Positions 7,362 to 15,667 of a stretch of DNA of 38,655 nucleotides are shown in pieces. Where the stretch lies: NCBI GenBank assembly GCA_002690445.1, contig NZER01000209.1:1-38655 (forward strand). Reading direction: 5' to 3'. Made by a program: the position numbers and the translations under genes. The stretch's first letter is position 1. Each line of letters begins with the position of its first letter. The DNA comes from Candidatus Pacearchaeota archaeon. Lineage in GTDB: Archaea > Nanoarchaeota > Nanoarchaeia > Pacearchaeales > GW2011-AR1. The notes below the pieces were generated by a model. That model searched no databases and was not told where the DNA came from. It saw nothing but the letters and a program-made list of their open reading frames with translations.

Positions 7362-8074
7362 TGCCCAACCACTGCACCAACCGCCTGATCGCGTCGGGGC
7401 CGCTTCCTGACATCGGAGCCCTCGTCGCCCTCATGCAGGGTGAGAGCGCCTTCGACTTCAACAAGGTCATCCCCATACCCGCGATCCTCCAGGGTTCCAG
7501 CTCTGGGTCCGGCGAGGAGTGCTACGCGATCTTCCACGGGGACTGGCGCAAAGCGTTCCGCTTCCTGCCCCCTCCTGGGGAGACTCGCGAAGAGGCCATC
7601 AAGTGGGCCGAGGTGCGCTACCCCGACGGCAAGGCGAGGACGATGGCGGACTCCTACAAGGCGGCCGTCGAGGCCACGGGGCACACCAGCTGGTACCCCT
7701 GGGCCATCGAGAACTGGGGCACGAAGTGGAACGCCTACGACATCAAGGCTCCCGCCAACGGGAGCCCGCTGGAGTCTCTGGCTCGGGGACATGACGAGGA
7801 CCCTACTACCGAAGCCGAGTGGTCCTTTGACACCGCGTGGAGTCCTCCTATGCCGATCATCAAGGTGCTCGTGGAGCGGTTCCCGACGATCACTTTCACC
7901 CACGACTGCATCGACGAGGGCGGAGGCTTCGCCTACCACCACGTCTGGGCAGAGGGCAACTTCGACGAGCCCGTTGAGGAGGCCGGGATGGGAGGGGATG
8001 GGGGCACCTGGGCCTTCACGGACTGGCATCACCAGTTCAAGTGTGACGACGATGACGACGAGGAGGACGAGTAG
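7361..8074 (+). CDS. api92-like / DUF1281-type ferredoxin-like phage protein
   Basis: A 237-aa protein beginning MPNHCTNRLIASGP, then FDFNKVIPIP, NWGTKWNAYD and FDTAWSPPMP. These four blocks in this order define the api92/YubB ferredoxin-like family (DUF1281 type) found on phages and plasmids. Family proteins are usually 150-250 aa, so length is normal. The C-terminus is very acidic (DDDDDEEDE), partly because it encodes purine-rich SD sequence. The biochemical role of the family is not established. Confidence 0.9.
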   Translation: MPNHCTNRLIASGPLPDIGALVALMQGESAFDFNKVIPIPAILQGSSSGSGEECYAIFHGDWRKAFRFLPPPGETREEAIKWAEVRYPDGKARTMADSYKAAVEATGHTSWYPWAIENWGTKWNAYDIKAPANGSPLESLARGHDEDPTTEAEWSFDTAWSPPMPIIKVLVERFPTITFTHDCIDEGGGFAYHHVWAEGNFDEPVEEAGMGGDGGTWAFTDWHHQFKCDDDDDEEDE

Positions 8075-8872
8075 ATGAGCAACGACAAGAAAGACCTGGA
8101 GCAGAGGGCACAGGAGCGCAAGCGCCACTTGGAACGTCTGGAAGACCCACGGACGCAGGAGCGTTGGAAGGGAAGCTACCAGGCTGCCCTCACGGAGCCC
8201 GAGAGGCTCCTGGAGGCTCTGACCGAGTTCTGCTACGGCGGCGAGGAGGCCCAGGCTGACCTGGAGCGCCGCATCCAGGAGCAGCGTGTCTGGGTCGAGG
8301 GGCTGAGCTTCGGGGACTGGTGGCGCTACGGCGGGGCCTGGCCTCGCGTGACGGAAGCGACTCCCGAAGGCCAGGCCTGGCGGAAGCTGGCGATGGAGGC
8401 GCGCAAGGCTGCTAATCCGTACCTCCGCAAGGAGCAGTGCGTCCACGGTCATGTCTACCGGATTCGTAGCCGCAACCTCTCCTTCGGGGCCTACAACGAG
8501 CAGACCGGAGGCTTCAATGGCATCCGCGAGAAGTTCGGCCGGCTCTACATCTTCGAGGAGTACCACTGGGACAACGGGCCGCCTTTCGGCACGGTTCACC
8601 CCCAAGAAGACTTGGGCCCTCTGCCCGAAGGCATCGAGGCCAGGGAGAGCTTGGGTTGTGCGGCGGAAGACGGTCGGAGGATCTGGTTCGACCGGGAGGC
8701 CCGCCGCCCGGAGGGGGATGTGATCCAGAGGGAGTACGGCCGAAATCGCTACAAGGACACCAACGAGTTCGTGCCGGAAGAGGTGCGGATCTACATCATC
8801 CCGAACCAGCTGCTCTTCGAGCACCTCGAAGCCATCGAGAGGGGGGCTGGGACCTGGGCAGGAGAAGAGTAA
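8075..8872 (+). CDS. phage-type hypothetical protein (RSRNLSFG family)
   Basis: A 265-aa protein with ATG directly after the previous TAG. HVYRIRSRNLSFGAYNE, GIREKFGRLYIFEEYHW and GPPFGTVHP (about 126-170) are the conserved core of a common uncharacterised phage family. Here the core is embedded in a longer protein with a helical, Glu/Arg-rich N-terminal 110 residues and a C-terminal extension. The core usually forms most of a 100-150 aa protein, so this is an expanded version. Function unknown. Confidence 0.85.
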   Translation: MSNDKKDLEQRAQERKRHLERLEDPRTQERWKGSYQAALTEPERLLEALTEFCYGGEEAQADLERRIQEQRVWVEGLSFGDWWRYGGAWPRVTEATPEGQAWRKLAMEARKAANPYLRKEQCVHGHVYRIRSRNLSFGAYNEQTGGFNGIREKFGRLYIFEEYHWDNGPPFGTVHPQEDLGPLPEGIEARESLGCAAEDGRRIWFDREARRPEGDVIQREYGRNRYKDTNEFVPEEVRIYIIPNQLLFEHLEAIERGAGTWAGEE

Positions 8873-9682
8873 ATGCCGATCTTTGAGGTTAAGAACTTCA
8901 CTCGATACAATACCGAAGACATCATTCGGCAGCTGGCCGTGATCGAGGGCTACCTCCAAGGAGAGGGTGGGGCCCAGAGGGGCCGGGTCCAGACCTACGG
9001 GAACAGGGGTCCTCTCATCTCCCCCATAGTCACCATCAGGGACTACAACCCGTCCTCCCCGTGGGCTGTCCAGCCCGGCTACTGCAGGCGCCCCCAGGAC
9101 CTGCCGCCACCAGTTCGGAATTACGTCAAGAAGCACCCGAACTGGAAGAGGGTCACGGAGTGCCGCATCGTGAGGCCGGTGAAGCTCTACCTCTCCCCCA
9201 CAGAAGCCCTGGCCGCGGCGGGTGAGGACGCGACTCTTCCCTCGGTCGCTCAAGAGCAGCTCTGCTGGTGGCTACTTTGGCTCTACGCCTTGCCGCCGGG
9301 GTTCGGGTACTCCTACAGGACCAGCCCGCCCCCCCACGGGGGCGCAGTGGTGGCCTCCTTGCAGCAGGCTTGTGGCCCGATCCGCATCGAGGGCAAGCGC
9401 CAGGGTGTTCTGGGGAAAGCTGAAAAGGCTCGTGCTGCCCACGAGAGGGCCAAGAAAGCTTGGGCCTCCGCTTCTGCGTCCACGTATCAGCTGGATCACT
9501 ACCACAAGAAGCTCGTGAAGGACCACAACCGTGCCCTTGCGGCTCTCAAACGCTCGAAGGCGCCCCTCAACGAAGAGGAGCTGCTCCTGGTCGCTCGCTT
9601 GGAGACCTTTGAGGAGTCCCTCAGCGAGCTGAAGCAACAGTTCACCCAAGTCCTCGGCTACGAGGCATTCGAGAAGGAGTAG
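8873..9682 (+). CDS. hypothetical protein, paralogue of the 12339-13172 product
   Basis: A 269-aa protein with ATG immediately after the previous TAA. Its start (EVKNFTRYNTED at 4-15, then a helix ending EGY) aligns with IKKNQTRYSTED and AEAY near the start of the 12339-13172 protein, and both have a Gly/Tyr/Arg-rich middle and a helical C-terminus. The RYxTED start occurs in some phage proteins I associate with zincin-like folds, but no HExxH is present, so I do not call it a peptidase. Residues 180-245 are a Lys/Ala-rich helix. Confidence 0.75.
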   Translation: MPIFEVKNFTRYNTEDIIRQLAVIEGYLQGEGGAQRGRVQTYGNRGPLISPIVTIRDYNPSSPWAVQPGYCRRPQDLPPPVRNYVKKHPNWKRVTECRIVRPVKLYLSPTEALAAAGEDATLPSVAQEQLCWWLLWLYALPPGFGYSYRTSPPPHGGAVVASLQQACGPIRIEGKRQGVLGKAEKARAAHERAKKAWASASASTYQLDHYHKKLVKDHNRALAALKRSKAPLNEEELLLVARLETFEESLSELKQQFTQVLGYEAFEKE

Positions 9683-9684
9683 AG

Positions 9685-10323
9685 ATGAACCTGAAGGCCC
9701 TGGTGGCATACGTCATCGACGAGTCTGTTCGTAGGATCGTTCACCGCGTGGAGGAGAAGGACGACGAGCTGGTCGCCAAGATCAGCCAGGAGGTGGGGAA
9801 GAACATCGAGGTGGACTACACCTACCTTGTCCAGTGCTTGGACTGGGGCAGGGTCGCGGACGAGATCGACCTAGCGGAGATCGCAGAGCACTTCCCCACC
9901 CACGACCTTGCCCGAGAGATCGACCTCAGCGACTTGGCCTACAGCCTCGACTGCGGGGACATCGCAGAGCACATCTCGGAGAGTGATGTCGCAGAGAACA
10001 TGGACCCCGAAGGGGTCGCCGACGCGATGGGCGACATCAGCCCTGCCGTGGCCGCGCATCTCAACTACAAGAAGCTGGCCGAAGCCCTGAACCCGCAGGA
10101 AGCCCTCGCTGCCATGGCTCCCGGAGAGGAGGGGCAGGCCGAGCGGCTCAAGCTCGACACCCTCGCGGGCAAGATGGTCGACCAGGCCGTGGACAAGCTC
10201 TTGGGGTTGGCGTGCAAGCTCGTCGAGGAGGAGATGGCTCACGAGCAGAAGGACCGACAGGAGAGCGCAGCCTCCAAGGACTGCAACGGCCAAGGCAGTT
10301 CCCTCCCGCTGGAAGGGCGCTGA
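9685..10323 (+). CDS. short-repeat protein (IDLxxIA repeats)
   Basis: A 212-aa protein with a series of about 12-residue degenerate repeats between residues 45 and 140: ADEIDLAEIAEHF, AREIDLSDLAYSL, AEHISESDVAENM, VADAMGDISPAVA and so on. Each has an acidic-hydrophobic pattern [IV][DS]xx[DE][LIV]A. Similar DLS-type repeats occur in uncharacterised phage proteins. They probably stack as helical hairpins or form an amphipathic array. Flanking segments are helical. No enzymatic motif. Confidence 0.8.
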   Translation: MNLKALVAYVIDESVRRIVHRVEEKDDELVAKISQEVGKNIEVDYTYLVQCLDWGRVADEIDLAEIAEHFPTHDLAREIDLSDLAYSLDCGDIAEHISESDVAENMDPEGVADAMGDISPAVAAHLNYKKLAEALNPQEALAAMAPGEEGQAERLKLDTLAGKMVDQAVDKLLGLACKLVEEEMAHEQKDRQESAASKDCNGQGSSLPLEGR

Positions 10324-10324
10324 G

Positions 10325-10429
10325 ATGGGAACAAGAGGACTTACCACCGTGTACTTGGAAGGAGAGTGCAGGGTGGGTCCTATGGAAGAGCTGGCCGCAG
10401 CCCACAAGGTTGGAGGAAGGGTCCGATGA
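10325..10429 (+). CDS. 34-residue microprotein
   Basis: ATG 10325 lies one base after the previous stop and the frame stays open for 34 codons (MGTRGLTTVYLEGECRV...). Its TGA overlaps the next gene's ATG as ATGA, the typical coupling of this operon, which is the main reason to believe it is translated. The SD for the downstream gene (GGAGG, 10412-10416) lies inside it. It could instead act only as a translated leader for the next gene. No homology is recognised. Confidence 0.55.
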   Translation: MGTRGLTTVYLEGECRVGPMEELAAAHKVGGRVR

Positions 10430-11169
10430 GTCTCAACTGGAGTGTGGCTGACGTCCACGACTACAAGAACCTCTGCTACGAGAGGAGGACCCGAGCCGAG
10501 GCTGAAGCTCAAGGGGCTACCTTGGAGGAGCTTCTGGGTAAGCGCTGCTTCCTGGGCTCTACCTGGTATGTCCCTGGAGGTTCCGACGCAGAGAAGTTGG
10601 GCAACGCAGCCGTCGTCGAGCGCCTACGCCCCGTGACCAACTGTCTCATCTGGGCCACCATGAGCATCGACATGGGGCGGATCACTGAAGACAACTGGCA
10701 GGAGTTCTTCGCACGCATCGCCCTGGTAGAACGCTGCAGCGGTTCCTTCATGCAAGAGGAGGCCGAGGACGGGAAGTGGGTTGGAAGGACCTTCACTCCG
10801 GAGGAGATTAGGGCCCACATCGGTCTCCGCACCAACGTCTCAACGACGGGTTGGCTCAAGTTCTGCTCGAAGACGCTCGATGCGGTAAGGGAGAACATCC
10901 TCAAGGCTTCGGGAGTCGAGAACACTCGGCCCGCCCGCTGGCAGATGCCGGTCTCTGAGGCTGTCGAGGAAATCCAGGAGCCTCTCCGAGACCTCAGGGA
11001 GATCATCCAGAAGGCAGAGCTGTATAGCTTGCCCGAGGACGATCCTGCTTGGGAGTCGCAGTGGAAGGACGCCAGCGCGGTGGACGAGATGTCAGTTCAG
11101 CTCCACGACATCAAGGAGAGCTGGGAAGACATCGAGACTCGTATCCGAGCGGCCGAGGAGGAGGAGTGA
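10426..11169 (+). CDS. phage-type hypothetical protein (IWATMxIxMGxIT family)
   Basis: A 247-aa protein. ATG 10426 is preferred over upstream in-frame codons because of GGAGG at 10412-10416 and the ATGA overlap with the microprotein. LIWATMSIDMGRITEDNWQE with EFFARIALVE (about 75-104) and FTPEEIRAHIGLRTNV (about 125-140) are the hallmarks of an uncharacterised phage family. The C-terminal 60 residues form an acidic coiled coil. It ends EEEE because its last codons hold the next SD. Confidence 0.85.
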   Translation: MSLNWSVADVHDYKNLCYERRTRAEAEAQGATLEELLGKRCFLGSTWYVPGGSDAEKLGNAAVVERLRPVTNCLIWATMSIDMGRITEDNWQEFFARIALVERCSGSFMQEEAEDGKWVGRTFTPEEIRAHIGLRTNVSTTGWLKFCSKTLDAVRENILKASGVENTRPARWQMPVSEAVEEIQEPLRDLREIIQKAELYSLPEDDPAWESQWKDASAVDEMSVQLHDIKESWEDIETRIRAAEEEE

Positions 11170-11552
11170 TGGACGTGAACAGGCTTCGTGAGTTGCTGAA
11201 GCAACATGGGCTGGATGTGGAACAAGACGAGGACGGCTTCCGGGTGGTTGGCAAGCCCCTGGAGGCGCTGGCTGACCAGAGGGAGAAGGTCTACCTCATC
11301 AAGTGTCGGCACGAGGTGGACATCACTTACAGCGTGCGGGGGACGAGCTTCGCGGATGCTCTGGCCCAGCTTTGCGGGCGAGAGCTGTTCTGCGAGCTGC
11401 ACGAGGGAGCCTTCGGCCCTGACAGAGACGTGCTCTTCAGCAGAGACATTGACGTGGTGGACAGCGATGTCTTCACTGACCCGAGTCCGACAGGGCGTGG
11501 CTACTTCCGGCGGGACTGGATGTACGAGATCGAGGGAGAAGACGATGAGTGA
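11169..11552 (+). CDS. hypothetical protein
   Basis: A 127-aa protein starting at ATG 11169 (TGATG). An N-terminal helix (MDVNRLRELLKQHGLDVEQ) is followed by a beta-hairpin (EDGFRVVGKPLEAL). The next segment, KVYLIKCRHEVDITYSVRG, has a Cys-Arg-His group, and a further Cys pair lies at about 75 and 81. It could be a small metal-binding protein. Its end overlaps the next gene by 8 bases. Unrecognised family. Confidence 0.72.
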   Translation: MDVNRLRELLKQHGLDVEQDEDGFRVVGKPLEALADQREKVYLIKCRHEVDITYSVRGTSFADALAQLCGRELFCELHEGAFGPDRDVLFSRDIDVVDSDVFTDPSPTGRGYFRRDWMYEIEGEDDE

Positions 11553-12339
11553 GGCGAAGACTGTCAAGCTGACGGATCTTGTCCCTGACAGGTGCAACTT
11601 CAAGGACAGGGCCTTCGAGCTAGCCGTGGGGGAGTTTATGGCAAGGAACATGCCGGGCTTCCCACTGGGTCTCCTCCAGACCAACGGGGAGAGCGCCTAT
11701 GAGAGGTGGGAGATCCAGCCGGAAGAACGCTTCAAGGTCTCAGAGCTGCATCTCGTGGTTTACGCCTGCCACTCTTGCGAAGAAGAGTACCCCCACTGGG
11801 CTCATGACGAGGAGCCCGAAGTCTGCTGTCCTCTGGAGACCCTCGCAGAGGCAGGAGAGGTCGCCCCCTTCGAGGTAGCGGAGCTGACCTGGCTCGTGCT
11901 TCGGGACACGCACTACGCTGGAGACCCTGCCGAAGAGCTGGCGGGGGAGCACCAGATCAACTTGCCCAAAGGCGGCTCAGTCTGGGGGTGGTACCCGGAA
12001 GCCCGGAGTGATGCCGAGAACAAAGCCAACGAGATGAACTCCGAGGCGATGCACGAAGGCATGTACGGCTTTCCGTGGGCCAACAGCTGGTTCTACTGCC
12101 CCGACGACTTCATCGAAGACAAGGACCTCAAGGAGGCCGGGTTCACCGTCGCGACCTACTGCGGAGGGGAGGGAGACTGGAGGAGTGACCAGTCCTTCCG
12201 TCTGTGCGGAATCGACGGCGGGGGCTACTCCTTCAAGGGAGCCCACTTCGCAGAAATCTACTTTCTGACTTGTCTTCGGCGAGGGTGGGAAGTGGCTACA
12301 GACAATGGCAAGATGATGCCGGAAGGAGAGGAGGAGTGA
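11545..12339 (+). CDS. phage-type hypothetical protein (YGFPWANSW family)
   Basis: A 264-aa protein starting at ATG 11545 with GGGAGAAG just before. The C-terminal half contains MYGFPWANSWFYCPDDFIE, DLKEAGFTVATYCGG and LCGIDGGGYSF with a following AHFAEIY, which in this order match a recurring phage family. The N-terminal half has Cys pairs (about 72/75 and 91-92) that may bind zinc. The combination suggests a zinc-stabilised N-terminal part joined to the conserved C-terminal module. Function unknown. Confidence 0.83.
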   Translation: MSEAKTVKLTDLVPDRCNFKDRAFELAVGEFMARNMPGFPLGLLQTNGESAYERWEIQPEERFKVSELHLVVYACHSCEEEYPHWAHDEEPEVCCPLETLAEAGEVAPFEVAELTWLVLRDTHYAGDPAEELAGEHQINLPKGGSVWGWYPEARSDAENKANEMNSEAMHEGMYGFPWANSWFYCPDDFIEDKDLKEAGFTVATYCGGEGDWRSDQSFRLCGIDGGGYSFKGAHFAEIYFLTCLRRGWEVATDNGKMMPEGEEE

Positions 12340-13172
12340 TGAGGAATCGGCTGTGGATCAAGAAGAACCAGACACGCTACTCGACAGAAGACATGAACGC
12401 CCTTTTCTCTTGGGCCGAGGCTTACACCCGAGCAGTAGGCAACCAGGTCGAGAGGATCGTGCCTGGTTACTCTGGAGAGGTTGTGTGGAACGAGGGACGA
12501 CCCTTGGTGATAGCTTACTGGTCGGGGTCGAGCGGGGAGGAGGCCTCCACGAGTGTTCGCAGAATGCCCTCGGGCAGTACTTCTCCTCCTTACACCACGG
12601 ATGTTGAGGGGCCTTGGTGGGTGAAAAGCGGAGGTGAGATCCTCCGTCTCCTCTCCCCGAACAAGCTCCAAGAGGTGGAGGGGCCTTTGGCGGCCCTCGC
12701 GATGGCAGGACCGGGGGCAGTCTTGCCGGGCTGGGCGAAGGCTCAGCTCATGCACTACGGGTTCAGGAGGACCGGAGTTCGAGTTCGAGGAAGGGGTTAC
12801 GGTCATCGAGACGCTTCCTTCTACCGCCTTTGCCAACTCCTATCTCAGCACCCTGACTGCCCTCCCGTGAGGATCCTCAAGAACGTGGAGGACCGTCCTG
12901 TGCCCTCCACGCAGGAGGAGAAGATCAGGCGCCTCCTCGACACCTACTTGTCTGGGGGGGCAAGCCGAGAGCTTGGCTGGAAGCGCTGGAGGCTTCGAGA
13001 CGTGGTGAGTGAGTACACCAAGCACTACCTCACGACGCACGAGCAGAAGAAGCGGCTGCTTAAAGCCGGAGGTAAGCCGCCTACGGCTTACCGGTCGCCC
13101 CAACAGCTTCTCCGCGACATGGCAGATGAGGTGGAGCGGCGTCTGAAGGAGCTGGGGGTCGAAGATGGGTAG
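12339..13172 (+). CDS. hypothetical protein, paralogue of the 8873-9682 product
   Basis: A 277-aa protein starting at ATG 12339 (TGATG, preceded by GGAGAGGAGGAG). IKKNQTRYSTEDMNALF near the start parallels the 8873-9682 protein. The middle has a Gly/Arg-rich RRTGVRVRGRGYGHRD segment and the last 60 residues are a basic helix. It differs from its paralogue in most other positions, so duplication is old or each copy was acquired separately. No catalytic motif seen. Confidence 0.75.
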   Translation: MRNRLWIKKNQTRYSTEDMNALFSWAEAYTRAVGNQVERIVPGYSGEVVWNEGRPLVIAYWSGSSGEEASTSVRRMPSGSTSPPYTTDVEGPWWVKSGGEILRLLSPNKLQEVEGPLAALAMAGPGAVLPGWAKAQLMHYGFRRTGVRVRGRGYGHRDASFYRLCQLLSQHPDCPPVRILKNVEDRPVPSTQEEKIRRLLDTYLSGGASRELGWKRWRLRDVVSEYTKHYLTTHEQKKRLLKAGGKPPTAYRSPQQLLRDMADEVERRLKELGVEDG

Positions 13173-13470
13173 TCAGAAGAGGAACAAGAGGACGCCTACC
13201 GAACGTCTAGGAGAGGTGACCCTAGTGGTGGAGTCCCTCAAGCAGCACGGTGGGGGGAAGTTCGGCTTGACCGGCTTGGACGGCAACGCTTTCTCCATCA
13301 TCGGCCGTGTCTCCCGTGCTCTCCGAAAGGCGGGCTGGGGTCCTCGTGCCGTCGAGCTGGTGCAGGAGGATATGACTTCGGGAGACTACAACCATCTCTT
13401 GAGGGTCGCGATGGGCGTCCAACATCAGAGCCTCGCCGAGGAGCAAGAAGCATTGGAGAGAGGTGAGTGA
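13165..13470 (+). CDS. small phage-type protein (NAFxxxGxV...SGDYxHLL family)
   Basis: A 101-aa protein. LDGNAFSIIGRVSRALRKAG (38-57) and DMTSGDYNHLLRVAM (69-83) are the two conserved blocks of a very widespread small family in phages and plasmids, usually 60-110 aa long. No function is established. ATG 13165 overlaps the previous gene's end by 8 bases. The stop overlaps the next start. Confidence 0.9.
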   Translation: MGSQKRNKRTPTERLGEVTLVVESLKQHGGGKFGLTGLDGNAFSIIGRVSRALRKAGWGPRAVELVQEDMTSGDYNHLLRVAMGVQHQSLAEEQEALERGE

Positions 13471-15065
13471 TGAGCAAGACGATCGAGCTGTACCATTTCA
13501 CCTCTAGGTGGACGCTTCCGAGGATCCTACGAGAGGGGCTCAAGCGGGGAGATGTCCCGCTCGCCCCAGAATCGGGCTTCTCTGCTCCCTGGTTGACGGC
13601 AGACAAGAGGTGGTCCGAGCAAGACGTCTGGGCCTCTCTCAGCGCTCTCGACAAGACCGAGGTGCGCCTCACCGTCCTTGTGCAGGAGGACGACCCGAAC
13701 CTGTGGCCGTGGGAAAAGGTCATTGATCACTACAAGATCGAGGAGTGGTGGGCGAAAGCTCTTCGGGGAGGAGCCCCAGACCACCCAGCCGACTGGTTCA
13801 TCTACGTGGGGGGAGTTCATCCGGGGAAGATCGGCAAGATCGAGTTCAAGCCGGACCTCCCCGTGCTTTCAGACATCAACATGCCGAGCGGTTTCCGCTT
13901 CCTCGACCACGGGACTGCAACTCCGAAGAAGCCTGGCCCCCTCCGGTGGCGAGAGGAGACCTTCCACAGCTTCTACAAGACCTCAGGCAACTGGGTTCGG
14001 AGAGTCAACATGAGATACCCGTGGTCAGACATGCCTCTGGCCCTCTTGAAGCTACTGGCCAACTCCAGTCCGGGGGTCGCTGCAAAGAGGGGTCAAGCCT
14101 TCTGCGAGAAGGCTGGCATCAACCTTCGGCTTCACCACCCTGATCAGATCCTTCCAGCTTTGGTGACGATGGAGGGGATGAGCCGTTGGCTTCACAGCTC
14201 CCGAAAGCTCATCACGGTCAGCCCTCAGTCAGCGGCTCTCCTGGAGGCGTGGGAGCCGCGCTTCACGGCTCTGCCAGTGGTGTTGGGCAGCGAGACCTGG
14301 CGTCACGGGGTTCTCTTCAAGATGAACCTCTTCGACTTTGGCGAGGTCAAGGGGCCGCCGATGCTGATGTACGCGGAGCCCCTGGAGGGAGCACAAGCTG
14401 GCATCCGTTTCTGCATCTGGCAGCGGGATGCTCAAGGGCGCTGGGGGACCGTCATTAGCAAGGAGAACACGGAGGGGGTCATGGACACCTTCACCGATCT
14501 GGACCACATGTTGAGGACCAAGTCCCTGCTGGCTATCGCGCAAGACGGGGCACGCCTGGACTTGGCCAAGCTGCGCCGAGTGGCGATCAACTCGCTGGCA
14601 GCCCTTGCCGAGGACCCGAAGACTGTCATCGTTGGCAAGAGGAAAGCTCCCAGGGCCCGCAACAAGAAGCTGGGTCACATCAACAAGGTGACCCGCCTGA
14701 CTTTGAGCTACGACGGGGCACGCTTGGTGACGCGGCGGTGGGTCACCCTTCCTACTGAGCCCCCGACCGAGAAGATCCACCACAAGACTCACAAGCCGCC
14801 ATGCCTTCACACCGTGGACCCTCACACCTGGAGGGTTTGGGTGAATAACCCCAAGGCTCATGAGAAGGTGCTGGAGACTCGGGAGAAGACGAGGAAGAAG
14901 CGCGACGGGACAGCCGAGACTCATGTGCAGTACCGAGTTCGAAGGCTTCGGGGGAGGGACGGTCCCTTCTCTCGGGGAGGCAAGGGGCAGGACAGTGGGG
15001 GGGTCCTCCCCAAGGAGGCCCACTTGGTGACTGGCGTGGATGACCTCAACACAGGAGGCTTCTGA
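13470..15065 (+). CDS. ADP-ribosyltransferase-like N-terminal domain fused to a large unknown domain
   Basis: A 531-aa protein. ATG 13470 (TGATG) is chosen; GTG 13467 is possible. Residues 6-70 read ELYHFTSRWTLPRILREGL, then WLTADKRW (41-48), then ALDKTEVRLTVLV (59-71), with DWFIYVGGV at 108-116. That is the pattern of small phage proteins related to ART/DarT-like folds (YHFT...L..IL..GL; a middle WLT; a late Tyr/Trp-rich strand), normally 120-160 aa in total. ADP-ribosylating activity is an inference; I cannot point to a certain catalytic Glu. Residues 135-531 are unlike anything I recognise and become strongly basic after about 390. Confidence 0.72.
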   Translation: MSKTIELYHFTSRWTLPRILREGLKRGDVPLAPESGFSAPWLTADKRWSEQDVWASLSALDKTEVRLTVLVQEDDPNLWPWEKVIDHYKIEEWWAKALRGGAPDHPADWFIYVGGVHPGKIGKIEFKPDLPVLSDINMPSGFRFLDHGTATPKKPGPLRWREETFHSFYKTSGNWVRRVNMRYPWSDMPLALLKLLANSSPGVAAKRGQAFCEKAGINLRLHHPDQILPALVTMEGMSRWLHSSRKLITVSPQSAALLEAWEPRFTALPVVLGSETWRHGVLFKMNLFDFGEVKGPPMLMYAEPLEGAQAGIRFCIWQRDAQGRWGTVISKENTEGVMDTFTDLDHMLRTKSLLAIAQDGARLDLAKLRRVAINSLAALAEDPKTVIVGKRKAPRARNKKLGHINKVTRLTLSYDGARLVTRRWVTLPTEPPTEKIHHKTHKPPCLHTVDPHTWRVWVNNPKAHEKVLETREKTRKKRDGTAETHVQYRVRRLRGRDGPFSRGGKGQDSGGVLPKEAHLVTGVDDLNTGGF

Positions 15066-15667
15066 TGTCCGAAAAGCCCCTCTCGGAAGCACAGATCCAC
15101 GAGTTCCTCAAGAATCTCTTGGTGGACTCAGAGGAGTGGATGGACCCCGTCGAGGGAGAGCCGGACTTCGTCCGGTGGCTTCCCCTCCGAATGGACGATC
15201 GGGACTTTCTCCTCCGGGCCTACACGAGGGACTCGGAGCACCCCCTGCAGCTTGCCGCGGAGGCCAGCGGGGCCGGCTATGCCGTGGCGATGACGGCTCT
15301 TATCCATCTCCGTCACTGGTGGTACGAGAGCGAGTCGTTCTTCACGGCCCACGAGGTGACCCAATCTCAGTTTCTATCCGCCTTGCAGGACGACCTTCAG
15401 ACTGTGACTGGCCTTCTCAGCCAGGTGCAAGTCCGGCTCTCCCGGATGGAAGCGGGCATGAGAAAGACGGAGAGGGAGAAAGCAGAGTGTCTTATGGAGA
15501 TGAGGCAGGCTGGTTGGCAGAAAGCTAAACGCGAGTGGGTAGAGGCTGACCAGCGGAAGAAGAAGGCCAAGGCCAGGGACAAGCTGGCCTCGCTCTTGGA
15601 GGAGACTCCGATAGAGCAGCTCTCTCGTCAGGCCTTGCCCCAGCCGAAAGACAAGGAGGAGAACTGA
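15065..15667 (+). CDS. hypothetical protein with long C-terminal coiled coil
   Basis: A 200-aa protein starting at ATG 15065. The first 90 residues seem folded (FVRWLPLRMDDRDFLLRAYT, AVAMTALIHLRHWWYESE). From 100 on it is a continuous charged helix (LQDDLQTVTGLLSQVQVRL, then Lys/Glu/Arg-rich), probably a coiled coil that oligomerises. Unrecognised. Coupled by TGATG to both neighbours. Confidence 0.73.
   Translation: MSEKPLSEAQIHEFLKNLLVDSEEWMDPVEGEPDFVRWLPLRMDDRDFLLRAYTRDSEHPLQLAAEASGAGYAVAMTALIHLRHWWYESESFFTAHEVTQSQFLSALQDDLQTVTGLLSQVQVRLSRMEAGMRKTEREKAECLMEMRQAGWQKAKREWVEADQRKKKAKARDKLASLLEETPIEQLSRQALPQPKDKEEN

Noticed and set aside
7283..9253. 656-codon open frame on the - strand
   Set aside because: It runs opposite well-supported + strand genes (api92-like and RSRNLSFG families), is Leu/Pro/Val-rich without motifs, and lacks an SD; it is a GC-rich shadow frame.
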